Source of the DNA: Cryobacterium aureum
GTDB lineage: Bacteria; Actinomycetota; Actinomycetes; Actinomycetales; Microbacteriaceae
Direction of reading: 5' to 3'
DNA: 64,000 nt
Assembly: GCF_002954245.1 (NCBI RefSeq)
Contig: NZ_PPTG01000025.1
Coordinates: forward strand, 62,001 to 126,000
In this document: piece by piece, positions 53,700 through 63,294 of the stretch
Layout: each line of letters starts with the position of its first letter
Position numbering within the stretch: the first letter of the stretch is position 1
The notes under the pieces: generated by a model
The model's database searches: none
What the model was told of the DNA's origin: nothing
The model's input: only the letters and a program-made list of their open reading frames with translations
Translations under genes and position numbers: made by a program

Positions 53700-54755
53700 G
53701 TGACCAAGAAAAAGACAGCCCGCGCCGCCCGATCCCTCCAGACCGCGGGTCTGCTCGCTCTCGTACTGCCGGCCCTGTTGCTGAGCGGATGCACCGGCAG
53801 CAGCGCGACGCCGACCAAGACGCCGACGGCCGCTGCGTGGTCGTCGAGCTATGTCACCCCGGCCGCCACGGAGATCGCCCCGCTCACCGGCGTGACCGTG
53901 GCAGTCGGGTCGTCGGCACATCCCTCACTCGCGGCCAAGATCGACAACCACGTCGCCGCCCGCCCGCAGGTCGCGATCGACCGTACCGACCTGGTGTTCG
54001 AAGAGTTGGTCGAGGGCGGTATCACCCGATACGTCGCCGTGTGGCAGTCCGGCATTCCCGACCAGGTCGGCCCGGTGCGCTCGATTCGCCCGATGGACCC
54101 CGACATCATTGCGCCGTTCGGTGGCCTCGTGGCCTTTTCGGGCGGGCAGCAACGATTCGTCGACGCGATGAACGCGACCGGTCAGATCAGTGCCATCTTC
54201 GACTACGACACGACCGGGCTGTTTTCCCGCTCCAAGGCCACAGCGGCCCCGCACAACGTCATCCTCACCGCTGCGGAGTTCGTCAACCGCAACGCCACGG
54301 TCGCGCCGCCCGCCCAGCAATACGCCTATGCGGCCGCGCTGGCCGGGGCATCCGCTGTCGCAGACGGCACTCCGATCTCGGTGATCAACACCCGGTTCTC
54401 CAACTCCAGTGCCCGCAGCTGGACTTGGAACGCCGAGGCCGCGGCGTACCTGCGCGCGCAGGACGGCGCGCCCGACCTGACCCCGGAGGGCGCGCAGCTG
54501 GGGGCGACGAACGTCGTCGTGCTGCGGGTGAACGTGACCGTCGACCAGAGCATCCCCAAGACCGAGCTCATCGCGTCGGGTGAAGCGTCGATCTCCAGCG
54601 GCGGAAAGACCATCGCGGCCACCTGGAGCAAGGACTCCCAGAGCATGCCGATCCGCCTCGTCGATGCCAACGGAGTGACAATTCGGCTGGCACCGGGCAA
54701 TACCTGGTTTCAGCTCGTACCCAACGGTGCCGGCTCGGTCGACCTCGTTCCCTGA
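53700..54755 (+). CDS. DUF3048 lipoprotein (YerB-like)
   Basis: This 351-residue lipoprotein has a basic start (MTKKKTARAAR) and the lipobox LLSGC (Cys near 31). The mature part contains PSLAAKIDNHVAARPQVAIDRTDLVFEELVEGGITRYVAVW and GPVRSIRPMDPDIIAPFGGLVAFSGGQ, typical of DUF3048 N-terminal domains, and a second DUF3048 C-terminal domain with TWSKDSQSMPIRLVDANGVTIRLAPGNTWFQLVP. YerB-type proteins have no established function and may help cell-wall processes. The GTG at 53700 follows the cspA terminator closely. Confidence 0.88.
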   Translation: MTKKKTARAARSLQTAGLLALVLPALLLSGCTGSSATPTKTPTAAAWSSSYVTPAATEIAPLTGVTVAVGSSAHPSLAAKIDNHVAARPQVAIDRTDLVFEELVEGGITRYVAVWQSGIPDQVGPVRSIRPMDPDIIAPFGGLVAFSGGQQRFVDAMNATGQISAIFDYDTTGLFSRSKATAAPHNVILTAAEFVNRNATVAPPAQQYAYAAALAGASAVADGTPISVINTRFSNSSARSWTWNAEAAAYLRAQDGAPDLTPEGAQLGATNVVVLRVNVTVDQSIPKTELIASGEASISSGGKTIAATWSKDSQSMPIRLVDANGVTIRLAPGNTWFQLVPNGAGSVDLVP

Positions 54756-54793
54756 CCGTCTGCAGATAGCCCGCAGGTCACCCCCAATGCTCG

Positions 54794-54820
54794 CTTGCAC
54801 TCTCGACCCCAGAGTGCCAG
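54794..54820 (+). promoter_or_regulatory. Imperfect CIRCE element upstream of groEL
   Basis: CTTGCACTC-N9-GAGTGCCAG keeps the CIRCE spacing with two or three arm changes. It ends seven bases before the second, perfect CIRCE site. Two tandem HrcA sites are common before actinobacterial groEL or groES genes. Confidence 0.8.
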
Positions 54821-54827
54821 AATCGTC

Positions 54828-56526
<1,699 letters not shown>

Positions 56527-56553
56527 GTCCAGCCAGCTACGTAACATCAGCAC

Positions 56554-56601
56554 GACATAGAAAGTGGGCGTCTCCTTCGGGAGGCGCCCACTTTCTATGT
56601 C
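56554..56601 (+). terminator. Strong terminator after groEL (22-bp stem, TTCG loop)
   Basis: A 22-bp stem starting GACATAGAAAGTGGGCG with a single G-T wobble closes a TTCG tetraloop; TTTCTATGTCTC follows. It begins 27 bases after the groEL stop. Confidence 0.93.
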
Positions 56602-56610
56602 TCCCGCCGC

Positions 56611-56697
56611 CGAGCCGTGAGTGTCAGGCCAATTTTCGCGAAAATACGTGCAAGACTCACGGCTCGGCGCTCACGCAGCGTGGAAACTCACGGCTCG
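56611..56697. repeat. Triple inverted-repeat element (CGAGCCGTGAGT units)
   Basis: CGAGCCGTGAGT (56611-56622) has two reverse-complement partners, ACTCACGGCTCG at 56655-56666 and 56686-56697. The first copy can pair with either partner, giving two alternative hairpins. An inner dyad TTTTCGCGAAAA lies at 56633-56644. It lies between the convergent groEL and WXG100 genes. Confidence 0.75.
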
Positions 56698-56758
56698 CTC
56701 TCGAGCAGCTAACGGATGCCAGGCACCCCGATCTCGACGGACGTCCCGCGACCAGCAG

Positions 56759-57049
56759 CTACCGCGCGAACAGGCGGGTGTTGGCCTGCTCCGTCTCGGC
56801 GTACTGCTGCCCGGCTACGCTGAGCGCCTGGTTGAGCACGGTCAGGCTCTCCTCCAGCTGCTGGTGCATGCCGCGCCACTCGGCGAACGCCCCCTGAAAG
56901 GCGGCGGAGGCCTGGCCGGTCCAGAACCCCTCGAGACTGGTCAGCTGGGCGTTGAGATCGCCCACGTCTGCCTGCACTCGCGCGATGGTGCCGCGGGCGG
57001 TGCTCGCGGTGCTCTGCACCGCATCGCTGTCGACCTGGAAGCTCGTCAT
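56759..57049 (-). CDS. WXG100-family (EsxA-like) protein
   Basis: This 96-residue helical-hairpin protein has the WXG motif in LEGFWTGQASAAF near residue 43. The N-terminal helix is SDAVQSTASTARGTIARVQADVGDLNAQL and the second helix is FAEWRGMHQQLEESLTVLNQALSVAGQQYAETEQANTRLF. WXG100 proteins are exported by type VII (Esx) systems as dimers. The C-terminal secretion-type motif YxxxE is seen as YAETE. No other Esx gene lies nearby, so secretion would depend on a machine encoded elsewhere. Confidence 0.9.
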   Translation of the reverse strand: MTSFQVDSDAVQSTASTARGTIARVQADVGDLNAQLTSLEGFWTGQASAAFQGAFAEWRGMHQQLEESLTVLNQALSVAGQQYAETEQANTRLFAR

Positions 57050-57173
57050 GGTGTGCCCTTCTCCTACATAACAGTGGTTGATGACTGTGAGCGTAGAAGA
57101 CGGGCGGCAGCATCCGTTTGACGATCGCGGATCTGTGAGCGGATGCCGCCACCCGCGCCCGGGGGAGGAGTCG

Positions 57174-58907
57174 CTAGGGGATGACGGGCTGGGCGTGCTG
57201 CGGGGCGCTTGGTGTGCCGGCGAGCGGGAGCGAGACGCGGAAGGTGGCGCCGCCGCCGGGGGTTTCGACGACGTCGACGGTGCCGTTGTGGCTCGCGACG
57301 ATCGCGGCGACGATCGCGAGGCCGAGGCCGCTGCCGCCGGTTTCGCGGGCGCGAGACGAATCGGCACGCCAGAAGCGCTGGAAGATCTTCTCCCGAATCT
57401 GCGGCGGAATGCCCTCGCCGTGGTCGATTACGGCGATGGAGGCCCGCTGGGTGTGCGGGGCGACCATCACTTCCAGCTCGATCGGGCTGTCCGAGGCGGT
57501 GAAGCGCATCGCATTGCCCATCAGGTTGGTGATGACCTGGCGAATCTTGTTCTCTTCGGCCATGACGACCGGCGGCAGTTGCGGCTCCACCGGCAGTACC
57601 GTCAGGTCGGCCTCGGGCAGAACGACTGCTCCCCGACGCGGTTTGCGGGTGCGCAGCCGGGCCAGGGTGGCGCCGGCGAAGGCGATGGCTCCGGTCGGCG
57701 TGCCGGTTCCCGACGGCCGGGTGATGCCGCCGGTGGTGAGGCTCTCCAACGAGTCGTTTTCGAGCGGCACAATTTCGCCGGAGTCGCCGTCAACCTGCCC
57801 GTCGAGGTCGCCATCGAGCGGCCCGAGAACAGCCGGGGGAGTGAGCACGGTGACCTGGCGACCCGGGGAGCTCGCCATGGCGTCGAGCGCGGCGTCGCGG
57901 GCGAGCGGCACGAGGTTGACCGGGGTCAGCGCGAGCGGCTTGGTCTCGTCGAGGCGGGCCAGTTCGAGCAGGTCTTCGACCAGGCCGCCCATGCGGATGG
58001 CCTCTTTTTCGATGCGTTCCATGGCCTGGGCGACATCTTCGGGGGTTTGCAACGCGCCCATGCGGTACAGCTCGGCGTAGCCGCGCACCGAGACCAGCGG
58101 GGTACGCAGCTCGTGGCTCGCGTCGCCGACGAAGCGGCGCATCTGGTCGATGGTGCGGGCGCGGTCTTTGAAGGCGCGGTCGATGCGGCTGAGCATGATG
58201 TTGAGTGAGCGATTGAGTCGCCCGACCTCGGTATTCGGGGTGGCGCCGCCGAGTCGCTGGCTGAAATCGCCGTCAGCGATGGCCGCGGCGGTTTGTTCCG
58301 CCTCACGCAGCGGCACGAAGGTGGTCGTGACGAGCACCCGAGTGAGCATGGCCCCGATCAACACGACCCCGGCGCCGAAGCCCAGAAAGATCGTGAGGTA
58401 GGTGGCCATGGTGTTCTCAGTCGGCCGCAGTGATACGGCCATGACGAGGGTGCCGTAGGTTCCCGTGGGGCTGATCACGACGGGAACCATAATGGCGTGG
58501 AACTCGGTGTCGTGGGCGGCGTCCCACAGGGTCTGGATCTGTCCGTCGAGCTGCGACACCCGTTTCAGGTCGAGCGGCATGCCGACCACCGGCAGTTCAG
58601 CGTGGTCGCGTTCCTGCCACGTGCGGGTGATCAGGGCGCCGTCCTGGTCGTACAAGGCCACGAAGTAGTCCGAGGCGACGCCCTCGGTGTCCCCCTGCGA
58701 GAACACGCTCGACGAATAGCCACTGAGCGCGGTCTGCGTGTCGACCTGCAGCTGCGTGTCGACCTGGGTCACCACATACTGTTTGAGCATGGCCATGGTG
58801 CCGATACCCGAAACGAGCAGGCCGAGCGTGAGCATCAGCACCGTGACACCGGTGATCTTGGAACGGAGGGAGATGCTGCTCCACCGTCTCGACAGGGTTT
58901 CGTGCAT
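57174..58907 (-). CDS. Membrane sensor histidine kinase (TrcS/MtrB-like)
   Basis: This 577-residue kinase has two membrane helices (about 18-40 and 170-192) flanking an extracellular sensor domain of about 130 residues, then HAMP, a DHp domain with the phospho-His in FVGDASHELRTPLVSVRGYAELYRMG, and a catalytic domain (NLMGNAMRFT, DHGEGIPPQIREKIFQRFWRADSSR and GGSGLGLAIVAAIVASHNG). Between DHp and the ATPase core there is an insertion of roughly 90 residues rich in Asp/Gly/Pro/Thr (about 360-450), which most kinases lack. It is read after its response regulator gene, 46 bp apart. Confidence 0.92.
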   Translation of the reverse strand: MHETLSRRWSSISLRSKITGVTVLMLTLGLLVSGIGTMAMLKQYVVTQVDTQLQVDTQTALSGYSSSVFSQGDTEGVASDYFVALYDQDGALITRTWQERDHAELPVVGMPLDLKRVSQLDGQIQTLWDAAHDTEFHAIMVPVVISPTGTYGTLVMAVSLRPTENTMATYLTIFLGFGAGVVLIGAMLTRVLVTTTFVPLREAEQTAAAIADGDFSQRLGGATPNTEVGRLNRSLNIMLSRIDRAFKDRARTIDQMRRFVGDASHELRTPLVSVRGYAELYRMGALQTPEDVAQAMERIEKEAIRMGGLVEDLLELARLDETKPLALTPVNLVPLARDAALDAMASSPGRQVTVLTPPAVLGPLDGDLDGQVDGDSGEIVPLENDSLESLTTGGITRPSGTGTPTGAIAFAGATLARLRTRKPRRGAVVLPEADLTVLPVEPQLPPVVMAEENKIRQVITNLMGNAMRFTASDSPIELEVMVAPHTQRASIAVIDHGEGIPPQIREKIFQRFWRADSSRARETGGSGLGLAIVAAIVASHNGTVDVVETPGGGATFRVSLPLAGTPSAPQHAQPVIP

Positions 58908-58953
58908 TAGTAGCTGTAGTCTACGAAAGCTCGCTGTGCCTAAGCCCCATGGA

Positions 58954-59646
58954 TCATGCCTTGGCAGCCTTCAGCATGTAACCGAAGCCGCGCTTGGTCT
59001 GGATCAGCGGTTCGCTGGAGTGCACGTCGACCTTGCGACGCAGGTAGGAGATATAGCTCTCCACGATCCCGGCGTCACCGTTGAAGTCGTACTCCCAGAC
59101 GTGGTCGAGGATCTGCGCCTTCGACAGCACCCGGTTGGGGTTGAGCATGAGGTAGCGCAGCAGCTTGAACTCGGTTGGGCTCAGCTCGATGGCCTCGGTG
59201 CCCACGAGAACCTCGTGGGTGTCCTGGTCCATGGTGAGCTCCCCGGCGCGAATCACGGCATCTTCGTCGGCGTGCATGGTGCGACGCAGGATGGCCTTGA
59301 TGCGGGCGACAATCTCGTCGAGGCTGAACGGCTTGGTCACGTAGTCATCGCCGCCGACGGTGAGACCGGTGATCTTGTCCTCGGTGTCGTCTTTGGCAGT
59401 GAGAAAGAGGATCGGGGCGGTGTAACCGGCCGAACGCAGACGCTTGGTGACCCCGAAACCGTTCATGTCGGGGAGCATGACGTCGAGAATGATGAGGTCT
59501 GGTTCCTCCTCAAGCACGGCGGAGATGGCCTGCGCCCCATTGCCAACGGCGCGCACGGCGAAGCCGGCGAAACGGAGGCTGGTGGTGAGGAGGTCGCGGA
59601 TATTGGGTTCGTCATCGACGATAAGGATGCGGGGGCCGTCAGTCAT
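58954..59646 (-). CDS. OmpR-family response regulator (TrcR/TcrX-like)
   Basis: This 230-residue regulator has a receiver (acidic residues in ILIVDDEPNIRDLL, phospho-Asp in LIILDVMLPDMNG, Thr in FLTAKDD, Lys in YVTKPFS) and a winged-helix domain (LSPTEFKLLRYLMLNPNRVLSKAQILDHVWEYDFNGDAGIVESYISYLRRKVD). It is the partner of the kinase encoded downstream. The signal and targets are unknown. Confidence 0.95.
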   Translation of the reverse strand: MTDGPRILIVDDEPNIRDLLTTSLRFAGFAVRAVGNGAQAISAVLEEEPDLIILDVMLPDMNGFGVTKRLRSAGYTAPILFLTAKDDTEDKITGLTVGGDDYVTKPFSLDEIVARIKAILRRTMHADEDAVIRAGELTMDQDTHEVLVGTEAIELSPTEFKLLRYLMLNPNRVLSKAQILDHVWEYDFNGDAGIVESYISYLRRKVDVHSSEPLIQTKRGFGYMLKAAKA

Positions 59647-59786
59647 GCCCCTAGTATCTGCGCGTTAGCTGGGGCTTTGCTGAAAGTGAACGGTGCGTGT
59701 TGGGATCGGCCGCCGATAACAGGTGTGCAGCCCGAATTACCGACATGATGGAAGAACCAGTCGACTGTTTCAATCTGAGGACCGCT

Positions 59787-60701
59787 ATGACCCGCACGAG
59801 AATCGGCTCCGGCACAGACGTGGCGATGCCTCAGCTGGATGCCCCGCGCCGATTTATCGGCGGCCGCACCTTCGACTTCGATCGCGAGGTGGCCGTGATG
59901 GCCATCATCAATCGCACCCCGGACTCGTTCTATGACCAGGGCGCAACGTTCGCTCTCGACGCATCCGTTGTGGCGGCCCATCAGGCTATTGCAGACGGGG
60001 CCGACTGGATCGATATCGGCGGTGCCAAGTTCGCGCCCGGGCCGGCGGTGCCAATCGAGCAGGAGATCGACCGGGTGGTTCCGGTCGTCGAAGCACTGCG
60101 CGGCTCCGGCGTCGTGATCTCGGTAGATACTTTTCACCCAGCCGTCGCCGCCGCAAGCATCGCCGCCGGTGCCCACGTGATCAACGACACGACCGGTGTG
60201 CACGACCCGGCCATGGCCGACGTCGTCGCCTCCAGTACTGCCACCCTGGTGATCACGCACAGCCTGGCCGCCCCGCGGATGCCCTACCCGGCGCCGCACT
60301 ACGACGATGTCGTGGCCGAGGTCAGTGCGTTTCTGCTCGCTCGGGTGGAGCGGGCCATCGGGCGCGGGGTACCGCAAGAGCGGATCATCATCGACCCGGG
60401 CCACGACCTCAACAAGACCACCCGGCATTCGCTCGAACTGACCCGGCGGCTCGGTGAGATCACCGGGCTCGGTCTGCCCACCCTCGTTGCCGTCTCCAAC
60501 AAGGACTTCGTGGGGGAGAGCCTCGACCGTGCGCGCGGCGAGCGGGTCGAGGGATCGCTGGCGGCCATGACGGTCTGCATTTTGCAGGGTGCACGGATCG
60601 TGCGCATGCACAACGTGCGGGCCGCCGTCGACGCCGTGCGCATGACCGAGGCGATCCTCGGGTTTCGCCAGCCCGCCTACGAGCGTCACAACCTCGTCTG
60701 A
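59787..60701 (+). CDS. folP2: Dihydropteroate synthase paralogue, FolP2 type
   Basis: This 304-residue TIM-barrel protein resembles dihydropteroate synthase, but the loops are those of the actinobacterial FolP2 group. It reads MAIINRTPDSFYDQG where DHPS has NVTPDSFSDGG, and DIGGAKFAPGPAVP where true DHPS has GGESTRPG, so the p-aminobenzoate loop lacks its usual Ser/Thr/Arg. LIDPGHDLNKTTRHSLELTR, ALSNKDFVGE-like (AVSNKDFVGESL) and RMHNVRAAVDAVRM follow. Mycobacterial FolP2 is reported to lack DHPS activity. GAGG six bases before the ATG at 59787 sets the start. Its stop overlaps the RibD-like gene by one base, so the pair is translationally coupled. Confidence 0.85.
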   Translation: MTRTRIGSGTDVAMPQLDAPRRFIGGRTFDFDREVAVMAIINRTPDSFYDQGATFALDASVVAAHQAIADGADWIDIGGAKFAPGPAVPIEQEIDRVVPVVEALRGSGVVISVDTFHPAVAAASIAAGAHVINDTTGVHDPAMADVVASSTATLVITHSLAAPRMPYPAPHYDDVVAEVSAFLLARVERAIGRGVPQERIIIDPGHDLNKTTRHSLELTRRLGEITGLGLPTLVAVSNKDFVGESLDRARGERVEGSLAAMTVCILQGARIVRMHNVRAAVDAVRMTEAILGFRQPAYERHNLV

Positions 60702-61423
60702 TGCGCGCCAAACTGCCGCCACGGGCCGAACTCCTCGAGCACTACCGGGTGACCGATCGGTCCCATCCGCGAGTGCGGATGAATTTCATCACGAGCCTTG
60801 ACGGTGCCGCCACGGTTGACGGCCTCAGTGGCGGCCTGGGCAATGCGGACGACAAGCTGGTCTTCGACACCCTGCGGCTGCTCACCGATGTGATCCTGGT
60901 CGGCGCCGGAACGGTGCGCGCCGAGGGTTATGGTGCTATTCAATTTTCAGCGGATGACGCGGCTTGGCGCGTGCAGGCGGGCCTGGCCGCCCAGCCCCCG
61001 CTGGCCGTCCTGTCGGGGCGGCTGGCTCTGGACCCGGCGCATCCGCTTTTCACGGAAGCGGCGACCCGACCCATTGTGCTGACCCATGGCGCCTCGCCGG
61101 CCGGCCGGCGGGCCGCGCTCGCCGAGGTGGCCGACGTGATCGTCTGTGGCGACGAGCAGGTAGACCCGCGCCGGGTTGTGGTCGCGCTCGCCGAGCGCGG
61201 CCTGCCCCAGATCCTGTGCGAGGGCGGTCCGCACCTGTTCGCCTCGCTCATCGCGGCGGACTGCGTCGACGAGCTGTGCCTGAGCCTCAGCCCGGTGCTT
61301 GAGGGCGGTCTCGCCGGGCGCATCGCCATCGGCGCCACTGCTGCAACCCGCGCCATGGAGCTGGGGCACGTGCTGCGCGCCGGCGACATGCTCTTTCTGC
61401 GCTACGCCCGCCGACAATCCTGA
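60701..61423 (+). CDS. RibD C-terminal-domain reductase (pyrimidine reductase/DHFR-like)
   Basis: This 240-residue protein is a stand-alone RibD reductase domain with a dihydrofolate-reductase-like fold. Key segments are RMNFITSLDGAATVDGLSGGLGNADDKLVFDTLRLLTDVILVGAGTVRAEGYG (NADPH and substrate region) and ILCEGGPHLFASLIAADCVDELCLSLSPVL. No deaminase domain is present. A mycobacterial relative (Rv2671) has some dihydrofolate reductase activity. The coupling to a FolP2-type gene supports a pterin- or folate-related role here rather than riboflavin synthesis, but this is an inference. Confidence 0.85.
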   Translation: MRAKLPPRAELLEHYRVTDRSHPRVRMNFITSLDGAATVDGLSGGLGNADDKLVFDTLRLLTDVILVGAGTVRAEGYGAIQFSADDAAWRVQAGLAAQPPLAVLSGRLALDPAHPLFTEAATRPIVLTHGASPAGRRAALAEVADVIVCGDEQVDPRRVVVALAERGLPQILCEGGPHLFASLIAADCVDELCLSLSPVLEGGLAGRIAIGATAATRAMELGHVLRAGDMLFLRYARRQS

Positions 61424-61462
61424 CTCAGGCCGGCGGTATCCGCTGGGCCACCTTACGTCCCT

Positions 61463-61510
61463 GGGCCCAGTTTATAAGCTGCGCCCAGGGACGGGGCCCG
61501 GGCCCCGTCC
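61463..61510. repeat. Palindromic element, GGGCCCAGTTTATAAA family, copy 5
   Basis: A 24-bp near-palindrome starting GGGCCCAGTTTATAAG (61463-61486) is followed by a perfect 22-bp palindrome with half GGACGGGGCCC (61489-61510). It lies between the convergent RibD-like and XPB genes, 12 bases before the XPB stop. Confidence 0.85.
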
Positions 61511-61522
61511 GTAGTGACGGGG

Positions 61523-63178
61523 TCAGATTGCCACGGACTGGGCTTCGAGGCTCTGGGCGTCGAGGATCGTGTAGCTGTAGCCCTGCTCGGCCAGGAAACG
61601 CTGGCGGTTCTGGGCGAAATCCTGGTCGACGGTGTCGCGGGCGACGAGGGTGTAGAAGTTCGCCGACAGGCCGGACTCCTTCGGGCGCAGCAAGCGGCCG
61701 AGTCGCTGGGCCTCCTCCTGGCGGGAGCCGAACGAACCCGACACCTGGATGGCCACGGTCGCCTCGGGCAGGTCGACCGAGAAATTGGCAACCTTCGACA
61801 CCACGAGCACCTTGACCTCGCCCACCCGGAACGCCTGGTACAGCCGTTCGCGTTCGTCGATCGGCGTGGCGCCGGTGAGCTGCGGGGCGTTCAAGACCTC
61901 GGCGAGTTCGTCGATCTGGTCGAGGTACTGGCCGATCACCAGGATGCGTTCGCCCTCGTGCTTTTTGATCAGCGCCTGCACCACGCCGAGTTTGGCCGGT
62001 GCGGTCGCGGCCATGCGATAACGCTCATCGTCGGCCGCAGCGGCGTAACTGAGCCGCTCGGACTGCGGCAGGTCGATGCGTACCTCGTAGCAGTTGGCCG
62101 GGGAGATGAAGCCCTGGGCCTCGATCTCCTTCCACGGGGCGTCGAAGCGCTTCGGGCCGATCAGGCTGAACACGTCGCCCTCGCGGCCGTCCTCACGCAC
62201 GAGCGTGGCGGTGAGGCCGAGGCGGCGGCGGGCCTGCAGCTCGGCGGTGAGCTTGAACACCGGCGCGGGCAGCAGGTGCACCTCGTCGTAGATCACCAGT
62301 CCCCAGTCCATAGCGTCGAGCAGCTCGAGGTGGGCGTACTCGCCCTTACGCTTCGCGGTGAGGATTTGGTAGGTCGCAATGGTGACCGGCTTGACCTCTT
62401 TCACCTGGCCGGAGTACTCGCCGATCTCGTCGGCGGTGAGGGTGGTGCGCTTGAGCAACTCGTCACGCCACTGGCGGGCTGACACCGTGTTGGTCACGAG
62501 AATGAGCGTGTTCGTCTTCGCGGTGGCCATGGCTCCCGCGCCGACGAGGGTCTTGCCGGCGCCGCACGGCAGTACGACCACGCCGCTGCCGCCGTCGAAG
62601 AAGCTCGCGACGGCCTTGTTCTGATAGTCGCGCAGCGCCCAGCCGTCCTCCTTCAAAGCGATGTCGTGCGGGGTCCCTGGGGTGTATCCGGCGAGGTCCT
62701 CGGCGGGCCAGCCGAGTTTCACCAGCTCCTGCTTGAGCTGGCCGCGAGCCCACGGCCCAACCAGGTACGACTCCGGTGACGGATGCCCGATCAACAGTGG
62801 CGCGATTCGCTTGGCTCCGGCGATTTCGGTGAGCACTGCCTGGTCACTGCTGTGCAGCACGAGCGCGCCCTCAGAGTCGCGCTCGATGACGAGTCGGCCG
62901 TAGCGCCCGACGGTCTCGGTGATGTCCACGCTGACTGTCTGCGGTATGGCGAATTTGGAATATTTCTCGAGCGTCGCGAGCATGTCGGACGCATCGTGCC
63001 CGGCTGCACGGGCATTCCACAGGCCGAGCCGCGTAATGCGGTAGGTGTGGATGTGTTCGGGCGCGCGTTCCAGCTCGGCGAAAACGGCGAGGTCGTGACG
63101 AGCATCCTCGGCAAGAGGGTGGGCGACTTCGAGCAACACCGTGCGGTCACTTTGGACAATCAGGGGGCCATCAGACAT
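61523..63178 (-). CDS. xpb: XPB/Ssl2-family DNA repair helicase
   Basis: This 551-residue superfamily 2 helicase unwinds DNA 3' to 5'. The N-terminal 170 residues form a damage-recognition-like domain. Motif Q/I is YQNKAVASFFDGGSGVVVLPCGAGKT, motif II is IYDEVHLLP (DEVH box), motif III is LGLTATLVREDGREGDV (with the RED motif of XPB), and the second RecA domain has VSKVANFSVDLPEATVAIQVSGSFGSRQEEAQRLGRLLRPK. Bacterial XPB proteins are well known in actinobacteria. I use the ATG at 63178 (AGGA upstream). It follows the gene of a conserved helicase-associated partner, as in Mycobacterium. Confidence 0.95.
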   Translation of the reverse strand: MSDGPLIVQSDRTVLLEVAHPLAEDARHDLAVFAELERAPEHIHTYRITRLGLWNARAAGHDASDMLATLEKYSKFAIPQTVSVDITETVGRYGRLVIERDSEGALVLHSSDQAVLTEIAGAKRIAPLLIGHPSPESYLVGPWARGQLKQELVKLGWPAEDLAGYTPGTPHDIALKEDGWALRDYQNKAVASFFDGGSGVVVLPCGAGKTLVGAGAMATAKTNTLILVTNTVSARQWRDELLKRTTLTADEIGEYSGQVKEVKPVTIATYQILTAKRKGEYAHLELLDAMDWGLVIYDEVHLLPAPVFKLTAELQARRRLGLTATLVREDGREGDVFSLIGPKRFDAPWKEIEAQGFISPANCYEVRIDLPQSERLSYAAAADDERYRMAATAPAKLGVVQALIKKHEGERILVIGQYLDQIDELAEVLNAPQLTGATPIDERERLYQAFRVGEVKVLVVSKVANFSVDLPEATVAIQVSGSFGSRQEEAQRLGRLLRPKESGLSANFYTLVARDTVDQDFAQNRQRFLAEQGYSYTILDAQSLEAQSVAI

Positions 63179-63191
63179 AGCGCTCAATCCT

Positions 63192-63276
63192 ACTCTCGTC
63201 CTTCCGCGGTCCTGTCCAGTGGATGCCATCGCGCACGCACTCATGACTCTCGTCTGTCTGTGGTCCTGTCCAGCGG
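63192..63276. repeat. Pair of imperfect 31-bp direct repeats upstream of xpb
   Basis: The units at 63192-63222 and 63246-63276 share ACTCTCGTC at the start and GGTCCTGTCCAG near the end, with five mismatches in 31 positions. They are 54 bp apart and fill the gap between the helicase and its partner gene. Read on the minus strand, CTGGACAGGACC is the common core. Confidence 0.6.
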
Positions 63277-63294
63277 CCAGCAGCAGCGCGGCCG

